The notes below the pieces were generated by a model. That model saw only the letters and a program-made list of their open reading frames with translations. It was not told where the DNA came from and made no database searches. This document shows, one piece after another, positions 1 to 12,398 of a stretch of DNA of 64,000 nt. The DNA lies in NCBI GenBank assembly GCA_011800805.1, contig MPNW01000101.1, forward strand, positions 156,826 through 220,825. Reading direction: 5' to 3'. Made by a program: the position numbers and the translations under genes. Numbering within the stretch: the first letter of the stretch is position 1; the number at the start of each line of letters is the position of its first letter. Source of the stretch: Hirudo medicinalis (Eukaryota > Annelida > Clitellata > Hirudinida > Hirudinidae).

Positions 1-3000
1 CATATTTTCCATGTAGTTGGGAACCCTGAACCAAAATATTAAAATAAAATCTTTACAAACTATCTTAAACTTAAAATAATTCTAAATGACTGTCCAATAA
101 TATCATATCAGCATCAGAAACCTGAACCCATAGAAAGTTGAGTCCGCATTCTGTCGCCAAAGCTTTGACTATCATTGTCTTTGAACATCCGGGGGGTCCA
201 TACAACAAGATTCCCTTCATTACATTGCCTTTGAACTTGGAGGGATCTTCTATTGGTTTCTGAATGCTCCACTTTAAAACTTCCTTCAATTTTTCCTGAC
301 CTCCAACATCTTTCCAACTCACCTGATAAATGAATGAATTTCTATTTCATGTTAAATAGATTGATTCATGTCTCCTTACATTTGGACTTTCTATGGCGAC
401 ATCTCTTAAAATACTCGGTATAGTCTTATGGACAAGATTTTGCAAGTCTTCACCGGTGATCTTCATTGATTTCTCTTTCATTTTTACTTAATAAAAGGCA
501 TTGCAAATAAAATAACACATCATATTATCGTCATCAAATATTATAAAATTTGGAACTCACATGTCAAACATAACCTATTTAAATCATATCCAGAAAAACC
601 ATAAGCAACATCCGTTGCTCTTTTCACTTCATCTTTGGTGAGACTGTGTTGAATGCTGTGATGTTCCATCAAACTCATCAAAATCTGAGATTATAAAATA
701 GCTAAGACATTCTTGGAAACAGCTCCAAAGAACAAGAAGTTAAACCAACTTCAAATCTGTCCAATGTTGATGGAATTGGTACCTCCAGAACCACTTTAAA
801 GAAATGTAATGATGGATGAATAAGCTGTACGTCCCTCGTCGTTCCAATAATGAAACATCTCATTAAACTCTAGGTTAATTATTTCCAAATAAATAATTTT
901 AAATATTTTTAATCAAAAAAATTGTTAAAATGATTTACAAACCAAATTGCATAGAAATGTATTGAAGCTTTCAGCAATGCAAAAGCCTTTAGGATGTCTT
1001 GAGAGAGTTTGAAGTGGACAAAATTTTTCAATGTCATCAAAGAAAAGAAAACATGGTACTGATTTGGAAACTTGATCTCGGTATAAAGAAAGATTATCTC
1101 GGAATTCATTGATGTCTCTGAAATAAATTTACAATTAAAATTATTTTTTTGGTGTTTCTCAAAAATGTTTGATTAACTGCTACATTTGCTCACTCTGAGA
1201 AGATATCAGAAGGCTGAGGAGTGAGAAGGGGGAGACCATAATGATCTGCCACTGCTTCAACTAGGGTTGACTTTCCTGAACCTTGTGCACCGTGTATCAA
1301 GCAACCTTTGTCAAAGATTGGACCTCCTAAGACATTAAAATAATTTCATCAATAAAGCATTTAATTGAAAGACCTATTGCACAACTTAAATATTATATTT
1401 AAACAATCTTTTTTTGAATACCTTATCCAAATAAAATGTGAAGGCGTTTTTTTGCTTTTTTTAAATTTTATTAAAGTCCTTTGCATAACTAAGATGATTG
1501 GACTAAGGTGCTTTTTAATTGCTCTACCATTTATATAGCACCCCTATCCATAGGTGATCCCTAGTGGTGTAGGCTGGGTTGCTAATAAGACTGTTACCAT
1601 TATCACTTCAAGCAGGAATGCAACCCATCTAGCTAACTTGCATGCCAATGTTTATTCATTGATTAGATTTTGATAGTTTCTAAATAATCACATGTGTAAT
1701 AGAGATACTCTAAAAATAACTCACTTTTTAATTCTCAATCAATAAATTAAAACAACTTAGTTCAACCAACTTGTGCTGCCAAAATATCTCTGAATAGCAA
1801 GCTTAAAAGTTTTCTCCAAAGTTTTCATGCCTTTTATGTGTTTTAACTTTAATATATTCCTCTTTTTCTCAGGCACTATTACGAACCTGGTGAAGTCAGT
1901 TATCACATAGAATTCTTTTTGTGAATTTCTTTTGATCAAAGAAAGAGAATTTAATCCAGATGTCAAGTCATCAACATAATCCTCAACTTCAAAATTCCTC
2001 TTAGAAACCACAGACTGAACACTAACAGTGATCACACTCCCAAAGCAATCAATAGAAAATGATTCTTTTTCAAAAACAATTCTTTTACCTGAAAATTTTG
2101 CAAGCAAACAATAATCATAAAATAATTGAGACATAAATGATTCTCACCCTTAAATAAGTGTGGACTGCTTAAAACAGGTGATGTCTTGTCAAAATAATTT
2201 GGACAACTGAAGACAAAAATCTCAAAGGAATATCTTTGTTCGAGATTTTTGTTAATAATTTCCATCACCGACTAAAATTTACCTCAAACTTATGTAACAG
2301 ATCCATGCTGTAGCTGCACATTCTTCCAATAGAGGAGCTTCTAAAGTCACCATTTGAGAACCACTTTTCAAGATGTTTTTAAATGCAGCATCAGTTACTG
2401 CCACAGAGTCCAATGGAACAGATCTGTGACTGCAGGCTTGAAGCAGGATGTTGTTGTTTAACAAAAGTGGTTGCCTTCTTTTGTATTTGCATATGGACAT
2501 TGTGTCAGGATGCATATACACTATATGATTTTCCATTGAAATATTTCTCTGCTTGATGCCAGCATCTGTTAAAAAATGAAACATTATGAAGCTAAATTAG
2601 GCAATTTTTTATCTTTAGCAAGTGATGCAACTTAATATCATAATAAAACTACACTAATAAAGTACTCATTCATAAGTAAAGAAGTATCCTAACCAAACAA
2701 ACTGCATAATTTCAGTTGTGAAGACTGAAATGGGTTAGCCAGCCAAGAATTAAGTATTTTGAATATAAATTTAGTATTGACATTTTGAATGTTTAAAATT
2801 CCACGAGCAAACGAATAAGAAAATTGTTGCTAACAGTTTACTTTAATAGACCTTGATTAAATGAGAATGTCAAGCCCCTTATTCTGTTAATTTTCATTCT
2901 AGCACTCACTTTCTATTTTACATGGATAGGCTACAAAGATGCCATTGCTGATAAAGGGTGAAACAGTGGATGAATAGTCAAAATTGTGGCCATCACTCCT

Positions 3001-3808
3001 GTGGGCTTCTATATCTGATAAGGGCAATATGAGGGAGCACTGAGTGCATTCGCACCATCCTAAATTTTTTGCTGGCATGTTAAGTCTGCAAAAAGGTTAA
3101 GAGTTCCTAAGTAATTTAACGTGTAAAAACTTAAATTAATTTTGAAATTGAGACTGAACATTCTTCGTAGCAAAGCTAAAATAGGTCCCCTTACATTACT
3201 CGATGCCCGTCGCTAAAGTCCTCTATGTAAACAAAGTATCTGCAAAACAAGAATGAGCGATAAGATACTGCATATACCAAGACCAACGACTGAATTTTTT
3301 TTCCCTAAAGTTTTATTGAACCTTAGTAATGCATAGTTTGCTTAGCGAACAAAATATACTAGACTAGAACAGTTCAAAAGAGTGTCAAATGGAATTGCGT
3401 CGCATAGTCGGGACTATCCCGAGGAGTAATACCAAATTGACATAACATAGAGGTTCTTAGCTGCTGTGTCTAGGGGCCTGAATTTTCTGTCGGCGGCACT
3501 GATGGACGGTAAAATTTCTGAAGACAGTCGGCCAACTGATAAATTTGATTTAGGATTGAAGATTTTAAAACAGTTATTAGATGAAATTATAATGATCATA
3601 ACTGAGAAATTTTCTAAAGCTTACCAATTTATAAAAATTCTATAACATTAACTTAAACATCATTCACTCTGTAGCATATTTTAAGACATTTTTGTTTTAT
3701 TACGAGTACAATTATATTGTAAATCAAAATACATATTATATTAGTAGATACTGTGTAGAATAACAAATAAAATTACTTCGATATATGAGTGTCGCCTTGT
3801 ACTGACAT
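1..3808 (-). CDS. AFG2A: AFG2A/SPATA5-type tandem AAA ATPase (3' end outside window)
   Basis: Thirteen exons read on the minus strand: 3777-3808, 3195-3239, 2922-3085, 2283-2565, 2148-2233, 1771-2088, 1194-1326, 943-1117, 750-869, 561-684, 380-486, 122-322 and 1-25, all in phase (604 codons so far). The start ATG at 3808-3806 opens MSVQGDTHIS. Residues 39-59 form a C-x2-C-x11-H-x4-H finger. An N domain follows, then D1 with Walker A GAQGSGKST (322-330), then D2 with GPPGCSKT (571-578) after VSWKDVGG. The GCSKTM form of the D2 P loop is typical of AFG2A and differs from AFG2B. In the family this ATPase releases the shuttling factor RLP24 from pre-60S ribosomes. D1 is degenerate: FFDD replaces the Walker B DE and the sensor-1/arginine-finger stretch is lost. 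The 49-base intron 2234-2282 is the least certain junction. Confidence 0.9.
1527..1645 (-). repeat. Degraded tRNA-derived SINE in an AFG2A intron
   Basis: A diverged copy of the SINE described at 19868-20060, lying within the intron 1327-1770. It keeps the order of landmarks on the complementary strand: an acceptor-like end near 1640, the CCTGC motif, a degraded B-box region near 1575, and the tail ATATAAATGG near 1530. Confidence 0.6.
3290..3610. repeat. Possible repeat sharing an internal block with the MITE at 23.9-24.2 kb
   Basis: Within the first AFG2A intron. The plus strand holds TTGACATAACATA at about 3437 and CTGTCGGCG about 55 bases later. Nearly the same spacing and words occur at about 24060-24135 inside the terminal-inverted-repeat element. 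No termini are visible here, so only shared ancestry of the block is claimed. Confidence 0.35.
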
Positions 3809-4455
3809 TCCCCGGTACAGATTGATCTTCCAGTCCACCACTGGCCATGGCCAGGGGTACCTGATCGAATTCTACTGTAGGGGAATAAATTTGTAAGGAT
3901 CCATGACATAAAGAGGCTGATGAAAAGTTACATTTCACTTGGAAAGCTCCGAAGCAGAAAGGAAGGGAGTCACCGATTAATTTTTTCTACGCTTTTGCAG
4001 TTATAGTTAGACCTTTCCGGTTGTCAGGCAAAACGGACTTTTAAGTCAATCCATTATTCTAAATCAATTCAAACTCTATAAATTATTGCTACAGTTTACG
4101 TCATAATTAAGTCATTTCATTTTCTTTATTTCGGTTTATGCCAATTTCTGACAATGTCAGTGACAGGAATTTTGAGCTTTAACGGCAAATATGATTTATA
4201 TACATATTACTTTGAATGCAAAATAAAATAGATGCAATATTAGGAGAAGTAATATGTTGTTTAAAGTTGGTCATACTTTTCAAAAACAAATATATATTTA
4301 TTGCATTAATAAATGAATGTATGTGTAATGTTATACTTAATTTATTCAATAACAAATAAATTTAAAAATATAAACCTGCACGTTCGCTAAAGTTACTTTT
4401 AGTTAGCAAATTAGCTTTCTTTTGGGGGGTTTGTTTCTTTACGTGACAAAGTGGA
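3809..4455. promoter_or_regulatory. Shared 647-base region between divergent AFG2A and HACD
   Basis: The two start codons face away from each other across this stretch, so both promoters and 5' UTRs must lie in or near it. Several A/T runs are present but no convincing TATA box, CpG cluster or factor site could be singled out. Confidence 0.4.
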
Positions 4456-7455
4456 ATGATGAGGAGGACAGCCGGGCAGCCGGAATCAAAATCTCTTTCA
4501 TTCGCGAATGTATATCTTTTGATTTACAATGTCATACAGGCAGCGGGGTTAGCACTGTCATTTTTGAAAATCACTTGTACTTAATTATTTTCTGTGCTTA
4601 ATAACTAATTGATCGATGGTATTGCAGGTGGTCTTATATAGCTTTAAGAAGTATTTTCTATTTGCTGACTGGGTCTCATGGCAGCCTGTATTCTAAAGTT
4701 GACTTGGAACTAAAAATCTTTCAGACTCTGGCAATATTAGAGGTTAAATTGTTGCTTTATTGATAATTATGGAAATAAGTTAATTTTATATTTATAAATG
4801 TGCAAGTGATTTTAATTAACAATTAAAGACCAATTTAATGTATGTGAAAAAAAAAGAATTTTGTAAACAAAAACATTTTAAGAATGTTTTTTTTTTTTTG
4901 AGACAAATCATTTTGAAAGCATAATTATAATAACATTATTCTAATTAAGAAGTTGTTGATCCAGATACTCTTCTATATTTGTCATTAATGACTTAATATC
5001 TAGATCTATGTAAGTGTAGCTATGCAGTTTTGTTGTATATTTATTTTTATTTTTTGGATGTTTGCTAAAAATCATGAATGATTATTTTTCAAGATTTATA
5101 AGTTGTGAAACATTACATGATTTACAAGACATTCATGAAACATGTTGGAACAAAATAACTTTATTTTAATAGTTTGCTCTGCATTACAAATGAGCTTTAT
5201 CTTTCATGTTTTAAGGTTGCATTATTCATGTAGTTCATAAAAATCTGCTTCCTCAGATATTCCATGCATTCTTTGGCTTGGTCAAATCAAGTCCGATTGT
5301 GACGGCACTCCAAGTATATTCAAGAGTCTTTCTGGTTTGGGGTGTTGTAAACATTTCTGATGAGGTTTGTTTTACGGATGGATGTTTTTACTAAAATATC
5401 TTTGTGTTTTATGAAATTCATTGCACAATTTCTGAATATTTATTTTGTTTTATTACAATTACGTTATGTTTAACTAAGTTACACATATGCTATAATTATG
5501 TTATGCATTAAAAAGTTCAAATTAGTTAAAAGATGTATTGCAAGATGGTCTGCATTGCGAGTCTGAAGTTGTTTTTCTAAATTGAATCCAGTTTCATGAT
5601 TAAAATATTTAGTGCTGGGTTTAGAGTTTTTCTTGAATATATTTTTTAAAGGTTTGCAACATTTAATGCATTTTTAAGAGCTTCCCCAAATTTTGTAATT
5701 GTTAAAACTATTTTTCCCCTTTAGGCTAAAGTGCAGATTGGATTTTCAATGCTTTTATTTGCCTGGACAGTTACAGAAATCATTAGATATGCCTTTTATG
5801 CTGGAAATATCATGGACCGAGCTCCCTACTTTGTTATCTATGCCAGGTAATTATCAATTCCCATAAGGTATTGTCGTTTATTAAAGATTCAAATCTGAGC
5901 TGCCAGTCTTAACTGTTAGACCATGCACAATTTCCACAAGAGTGAATGATATGATTTAATAAATGTCAATAAATGGCAGATGAAGGTGAATTTCAGAAAG
6001 TGTTGCCATTTGAAGATTGGTGCCTGACATAGAGAAGTAAATTATGAATTGAAGGATCCTGATGGAATAAAGCAGGGTATAATGGAGAAAGATTGTGTCT
6101 CTGATTTAGGTGCTTTTGAAACTCCAGGCTGAACTTCAAGGATCATATCATGCCTAGGATAAAGAAAGCCAATATAATGCTTGGAGTTGTAAGAAATTTT
6201 AGATACATCTCAGTGGACACTTTTATTTGCCCATATAAGACTTTGATTAAGTCACAGTTGGAGTATAGGTGTGGAACCCGTTTAGATAGGACTTAATTGG
6301 CAAGATCATGGCAGTCCAGTAAGGGCAACATGCTTGATCACTACCTGCAGTCACCTGGCTTACAAAGAAAGATTAAAGCTTCCTTCTTTAGTTCACAGGA
6401 GGAGGAGACCAGACTTAATAATGTTGTACAACATGATACATGGATTTGTACCAGGTGCTGCATGCCTTTCAATAATGATCTGCCCATACAAATCCCAAGA
6501 GGACATGACCTGTAATTATCAACTACATTGGCCCATAGGGATTATAGAAAATTTTTTAAGTAATAGGGTGGTGCATAGTTGGAAGTTTCCAGAAGAAGCA
6601 GTGAAGGCTCAGTGAACACATCCAACTTTATATTTCTTATAGATAATTTTTATGGTGACAGTTTATAACATTTGATTTTGTGGATATGTTGTTGTTTTGT
6701 TGCTTTGCTTTTTTATTTTTTTTTGCTTACTTTCATATTCTTCATTGTGCTGGTAATTAATAATAAATAATGTTTTAATTTGGACACTGTAAAATTTATA
6801 AATTATGCAAGTTATTACTTAATACTCAGACTAAAATATTAAAATCATTTAATATAAAGATTAAAATTCATAACAGATTTAGAGCTAATAGTTAAATTCA
6901 AATTTTCTAGATACACATTCTTCATCATCTTGTACCCGATAGGAGTTATGGTCAGTGTTGTTTTGATGTTGTTCCAAATATTTTTGTTTAATAATATGAG
7001 TTCAGGTGTCAATGTGAATATTTATTATTAATATTGAATGTGATATGGCTTCTTAATGCAATTGCTTTATTCATTGACCTTATCATACATCTTGGTTAAT
7101 TCGTAAGTGTGAGAAATTTAAATAACAATTGCTAAAGACTGAATTATGCATTGAATTTTGTGTCAAATGTAGGGAGAGTTGCTCTCATTGTATTCATCAT
7201 TGTCGGTGGTGAAGAAAGAGGGCATATTCACCTATTCACTGCCAAATACCCTTAACATGAGCTTTGATTACTTCTCCTTCCTCATTGTCATGGCTCTTGC
7301 CTATGTACCAAGTTAGTGATTTCATTTCTTGAGCATAATTATATTTATATTTTCATATTGAGGTCTTAATTCCTATTTCAATTTTAACAGTTTTCCCCAA
7401 ACTTTATATGCATATGTTTGCTCAGAGGAAGAAAGTATTGGTAAAGAGAGATTAG
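4456..7455 (+). CDS. HACD: Very-long-chain (3R)-3-hydroxyacyl-CoA dehydratase (HACD/PTPLA family)
   Basis: Seven exons: 4456-4547, 4628-4742, 5257-5364, 5725-5846, 6911-6950, 7173-7311 and 7391-7455, encoding 226 residues. All splice sites are GT-AG and all phases agree. The ATG at 4456 follows an in-frame TGA, so it is the first possible start. Family landmarks are LKIFQTLAILE in exon 2, AWTVTEIIRYAFY in exon 4, LYPIGVMGELLSLYSSL across exons 5-6 and FPKLYMHMFAQRKKVL at the end. The conserved Tyr of the GELL..Y motif is residue 166. The hydrophobic segments fit a multipass ER membrane protein. By family knowledge it catalyses the third step of very-long-chain fatty-acid elongation, dehydrating 3-hydroxyacyl-CoA to trans-2-enoyl-CoA. 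It is closest to HACD1/2; the N-terminal CS domain of HACD3 is absent. Intron 4 carries a LINE relic. Confidence 0.93.
5935..6615 (+). mobile_element. CR1/L2-like non-LTR retrotransposon relic in HACD intron 4
   Basis: Broken reading frames give the end of a jockey-superfamily reverse transcriptase: WQMKVNFRKC near 5975, KKANIMLGVVRNFRYIS near 6170, KSQLEYRCGT near 6250, and YKERLKLPSLVHRRRRPDL followed by MLYNMIHGF near 6360-6440. Stops and frameshifts throughout show it is dead. Confidence 0.75.
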
Positions 7456-8510
7456 AAGGAATTATTAAAAATTATGAAAAGCTTCATGAATGAAGATCAC
7501 TTAATGAACATGCTGAAATTCTAATTTTTGTGCTCAATTTATAAAAAATCATCTAATTACTTGAAATCGAGACTGCTTCAATTATAATTCATACAACAGC
7601 AACAATGTTGTCATTACATTTCATTTGATGGTCAAGGTGATTCATGACCATAATTTTTATGTATATAAAATCACCAAAACTGAGATAAATTCTCTAATAT
7701 CAAAGTATATCTATGGTATTATTTTTTAGGCTTGGAGTTTGCATTGCTTCGCAAATTTAGTTTTGTGTTTTTGTTTATTTAATGGTGAATACTAATTTGC
7801 GAAAGTAAGACCAATTCAATTCTCATCTACAAGATATTAAACTGATTATGTTATATGGTAGTGTATGTCGAGGGATATGTAGGCATCATTAGTAAGATGT
7901 TATCAGAGCTAGGAAGGTTTTGAAGTGTGGAGCTGAGGATGAATGCAAACTGCCCAATTTGAAAAATGTTCCAATAATGAGGACCATGGCCTAAGTAAAT
8001 CCAACAACAAGCTCTTTTCAGATCATGGTTGATCTAAAATTGCAACCTCATGTTTCTCTTGAGGTAGCCTGAGTTGCAGTATGTTTTAGTTGTGCTTTTA
8101 GTCGAGCTTGACATGGTGGCATTAATATATAAACTGCACTTAAATGCAATCATTTTGAAATTTAAGGGAAAAACGACAGATATATGAAACAATTATGAAA
8201 TACCTTGACTCCCCCACCCCAAACTCATAAGTGCAAAAAATTCTATTTTAAATTTGTTTTGATGTGCTTTTCTAATGTAAAAATGGGGAAGTTTTTATGG
8301 GATAAGCATCTGTGTGAATACCTCACTCATTTGAATCTGCGGCCCCATCTGAAGCATATGGTTCCTGATGATTTTGCACTTTCTGGGATTGTGTTTGAGG
8401 GGTTTGGTTTTCATTGGTATTTCTCCCATAAAAAATTTAGCCACTCAGGCCAGTCCTGCATTGGTTACTGCTTTTAATGACGGCCAAGAAGATGCCTTAG
8501 GCATCAGGGG
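7456..8510. other. Gene-free stretch after HACD
   Basis: HACD 3' UTR and intergenic sequence. The open frame at 8205-8477 has no recognisable domain, no splice context and no bias; nothing else was recognised. Confidence 0.5.
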
Positions 8511-8816
8511 TGTTATCATCTATGTAGCGTAGCCAAGGGTGGTGGGGGAACTTGCCCAGCCCCCACTCTTATTAGTACACCCTGTTGCATAGCTAGCTTA
8601 CCTGGCCGCCACTTGGCGAGCTTACCTGCTGGCTACCTGCTTGCTGACCTACTTTCTACTTGTTACGTTAAGACTCTCTTTCTAGTTTTGGCGTTACTGA
8701 TATTAGGAGTCGATATACAGATAGCGATATACATAGAAGTTGTATCTTTCCTTCTACGTTAATAAGGACTCTAAGTTTATCGTTGAGTTACATTCTGTTG
8801 AGCTAACGATATAACA
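8511..8816. mobile_element. Probable solo LTR
   Basis: A 306-base block begins TGTTATCATC and ends GATATAACA, so its ends are inverted TGTTAT/ATAACA as in LTRs, and it is richer in GC than its flanks. No coding sequence lies beside it and a target duplication is not clear (AGGGG before, TACCC after), hence the moderate confidence. Confidence 0.45.
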
Positions 8817-9833
8817 TACCCCTTGATATTTTTTTCTAAATTAGTAAACTTTGAGTGGGGAATATAAATACCTAATTTCACTGAAATAGCTCCAGTAACA
8901 CTAGGTAAGCTTCCGGCATCAATATTTATCTCGTATATACGATAACTAAATTACAAGTGCCTTTGCTTTCCTTATGTGTTTTTAGTATGGATTTAAATGT
9001 TTGCCTCTAATCCACCAGTACCATACTTTAATGTTGTAATAGGTTCACATAAACAAATTTGCAATTTTAAAACCCTGATCATCTAAAGATATTTTGTGAC
9101 CTCAGTGTAAAACACATAGGTATGTAATCTTATTGGCTGGAATCTTATTGAGCTGATAGCACATGCCATACAATCGATATCAATCCAAGGGGATTGAATG
9201 TAAATATAACAACTTTAAGAGTTGTATTCAAGCGATCATTTATTAACAAACACAATTGGAAGCATGAAAAAACACGAATCACAATTATTTAAAAGTAATG
9301 AAAAGTCTGGGCAAAATGATGAAAAGAGTTAGAAATACAAATACTTAAAATGAAAACATGATATGGAGCAACGCATGTTGAGCAACTAAATTTTCCGCAG
9401 CGATGAGTAATTTCAGCTTTGTCAGCAAAAAGCTCAAAGGTGGTTTGATTTGTCAATTTATAGTGTAGAAAACTTTCTACAGCACCTCCTTTCAAAATGC
9501 CTCCATAATTCTCAATAAAATTTTGTTTATTGCCTCAATTGATATGTATTCTTATCTTATTCTGAAAGGGTTATGGTTGAGAACGTTACAAGCGATAAAT
9601 AAGTTCAGAGAGCGTGTTTATTCCAGTGGTGCTTTGAAGTTAGCAAGCAAATTGAAATGAAATGAAATGCCTTCAATTTGGCAAAAGATGGCTCTAGGTG
9701 AAGCCTCAGTTGTTGGAATGGTTCATATCACAATGTAACTACACCAATGGTTGTAAGCCAAATAGAAAAAGTAGACATTTCAGCCAAGTGTTTAAGGCCT
9801 AAAACATAATTGAAAAGTTATTAAGCTAAAAAG
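8817..9833. other. Gene-free stretch
   Basis: AT-rich sequence downstream (3') of the membrane-protein gene that ends at 9834. No domain, RNA gene or repeat family was recognised. Confidence 0.5.
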
Positions 9834-12398
9834 CTATGGTATTTGAACACAGTAGACATTATTGGCTCTGTTGGTTTTTGACTTGAAGAAAAGGGCAGGA
9901 GATGTTGCAACGTCGACCATTTTAACGAGAGTTATTTTCTTGTTGGGACATTTCAATTTGCTTTCATCAGAATTGATTAAAAATGGATTGGCTTTGAAAT
10001 CCACAGCCACCTTTCCCTTTTCATTTGTTCGTTTCCTCCGTGAACTGTCTTGTTTTCGACTGCCCGCAGAACTACTACTGGCGAGAGCAGATTCCAGACC
10101 ATCCCGGGTTAGAAGTGTCTGGGCTGTCAAATCTCTGTTTATTCGAAATGTATTAGATCTTTCTCCATTTGAGCACCTCACATCAACCATGCTGCCATTT
10201 ATGTTGAAAGTGTATGCCACATTGTGAGATTTGACGTCCGTCGAAATGGCTGGTGCCTCCGATGACGATGACTTGTGTCTGCGAAACTGCGTGTTATAAG
10301 GCGCTGATCTGAAGAAGGATGAATGATTTTTGGTGGCGTGAGCAAACACTTGGTCGTCAGACGAGTGCCTCCTTTGGAGCCAGGATTGAGAGTTCGTTCC
10401 TGAGTGATTTTCGTCGAGTTGAGAGAACTTCAGAAAGAGAGACAAGTGATCTGGAACAGTTTTGGCGATGGTCGAATATTTTGCTGAATTGAATCCTTTT
10501 TTCAAATGTCTCATGTTGTTTCCTTCCTTGCTCGATTCCTTGATATCGTTCAATATTGGCTTGTCCTCCAACTCTGCTCGACGTCGCCTGTACTGATCAC
10601 CGCGTTGACAATGAAACCTGGAAATAGAGCAACACTTTTCAATAAAAACAATCGATTCTTAATTTTTGTCTTAGTGAATGCCGGTATATTTATTAAAGGT
10701 TCTTTAACTTGTGAAATTGTTTCAGTTTGCTGTGATAATAGATTATAACAAGATCTTACTTCAGCAACCCCTTCTCCTCGATCCCAGCCTTACCAGCTCT
10801 GAATGCCTGATACTTTTTGCAATGTTTGCTTATATACTTTCGCATCATCTTTAAAATCTTATTAATCACCTATCGTACTCTAGCTACATCCAACCCCTCC
10901 TATCTCAACCATCGCACTCACCACCGCCAAATCCCTGACCTCCTTCGTTCATTCTCCGGAATTCATCTACACCAGTCCATAGATCATCCACCGTCAATCC
11001 AGGCTTCATCTATGCCTCGCCTGCCATCTGGAACGACCTTCCCCCCATCATTCGGTCTCAACCTACACTTGAACTCTGTAAGCGTCAGTTGAAGACCTAT
11101 CTATTCATGATAGCATTAAACCGAGAACCAAGGCGCCTCTGACTCTATTTATATGTGCCATATAAATGAGTTACTATAATTATTACTATTATTATTATTA
11201 TTATTATTCTTATTATTATTATTTTCATTATCATTATTATTATTGTTATTATTATTTACCCATGTACCCATTTAGTGATAAGTTCCAAACTGTCCATATC
11301 GACATAGCGGGACCGCTGAAACCCCCAACGTCCCATAACAGATCAAGGTCGACAATTTGAAAGCGATCTTTAATGCTCTATCCATTTTCATTGGTTTTCT
11401 CCGTCTGCGCACCACCCTCAGTCCAATGGGACGATCGAGTGATTTCATCCCTCATGTCCAGCAATGAAGAATGGCTCATTGCCCTTCCTGTTATTTGTTT
11501 GGCACTGCGAGCCTTACCGACTGAACGTGGTTATTCACCATTCACAGCCACGCCAGACTTGGATATCCCAATGATACATGCGTTCTTCCACAAAGGACGT
11601 TCTTCCGACCATTAAAGAACAGATTGAGGCCATCCAGCTTCTCGGCAGGCGCATGTGTCAGCTGAACTTCACCTTCCCTTTCATATCAAACCAAACCATC
11701 TGCCCCCAATTCAACACGATTAGTCAGCGTCCGGAAACGTTTCGAAGCTCCTTACCAAGAACGCTACAAGGTTTTAGATTTAAAGGACAAAACTGACAAA
11801 ATTGAGTTGGAGAAAATCAACCGGACAGGCTTGTTGTCCTCTTTCCGTTTTCTGATTTATCTCCGAGTCGAAGAATTCCGTGCGGTTGAGACATATTTGA
11901 GTTTTGGCGACATCGTGGGCGTTTTTGTTGTTGTTCGAATTTATTCTGAAGTAAAGCTCAAGTTTCTAACACTTCACTCATGTAGGAGATAACATTTACT
12001 AATTATAAATAAGCTCTATAATAAACCTGAGTAACTAACTTCATAAAAGACAAGAAGATGAGAGTTAATAAGACCACCGTGAACACGACATAAGGCAACC
12101 ACAACATTCCTATTTCACCATCAACTGGATTCTGAAGGTCATCCATTCGTCGGAAGGAAGTCGTGCGTCTCCATCTGGCTTGGAAAGGTTTGCTGTGAAG
12201 GCGTCTGTTGTGCTGTCTTAGTGTCTCATTGTTGTTAATCGTTTCGTTGATTAACATGTAAGACATCTTCCTTAGCTCATTCAATCGTGACCTTTCTGAG
12301 GCATTGAACCAGACGGGTCCGGATGCAGCCAGGGCGGAGCAGAACAAGGTAACTTTCAAGCATGAGAGAGTTTTTGGAGAACATTCGGAATGAAGCAT
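9834..12398 (-). CDS. Single-pass (type I) membrane protein of unknown family
   Basis: Two exons, 12040-12398 and 9834-10617, join in phase as AA|G to give 380 residues. The donor reads GAA|GTTAGT and the acceptor TTTCCAG. The ATG at 12398 follows an in-frame TGA. Residues 13-26 (CLKVTLFCSALAAS) look like a signal peptide. The short outer part carries three N-glycosylation sequons (N32, N51, N57). Residues 98-118, starting MLWLPYVVF, are a membrane segment. A basic stop-transfer (QYRRRRAELED) and a 260-residue Ser/Lys/Asn-rich inner tail follow. I do not recognise the family. The intact 784-base second exon, with no stop and a proper splice junction, argues for a real gene. Its 1.4-kb intron has collected a LINE 3' end and a gypsy integrase relic. 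Confidence 0.7.
10833..11265 (+). mobile_element. CR1/L2-like LINE 3' end with (TTA)n tail
   Basis: The frame reads RIIFKILLITYRTLATSNP at about 10840, then in another frame WNDLPPIIRSQPTLELCKRQ near 11030 and an LKTYLF end, the usual C-terminus of this reverse-transcriptase group. The non-coding end has GCGCCTCTGAC at 11133-11143 and CATATAAATGAG, followed by an A/T microsatellite (ATT/TTA units, 11170-11262). It lies in the intron of the membrane-protein gene, on the opposite strand. Confidence 0.75.
11266..11990 (+). mobile_element. Ty3/gypsy-type integrase relic
   Basis: DKFQTVHIDIAGPLKPP at 11278-11325 is the integrase-core start. Later, in shifted frames, come RTTLSPMGRSSDF, EEWLIALPVICLALRALPTE (11468-11527) and YQERYKVLDLKDK followed by IELEKINR (11755-11822), the integrase C-terminal region. 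An internal deletion and frameshifts make it non-functional. The following bases up to 11990, ending near GAGATAACA, may be an LTR remnant. Confidence 0.7.

Noticed and set aside
3414..3599. Minus-strand open frame as an extra AFG2A exon
   Set aside because: The exons 3777-3808 and 3195-3239 join in phase without it, and the stretch resembles a repeat found at 24 kb.
9862..10227. 121-codon plus-strand open frame
   Set aside because: Antisense to the intact second exon of the membrane-protein gene; no splice context or domain.
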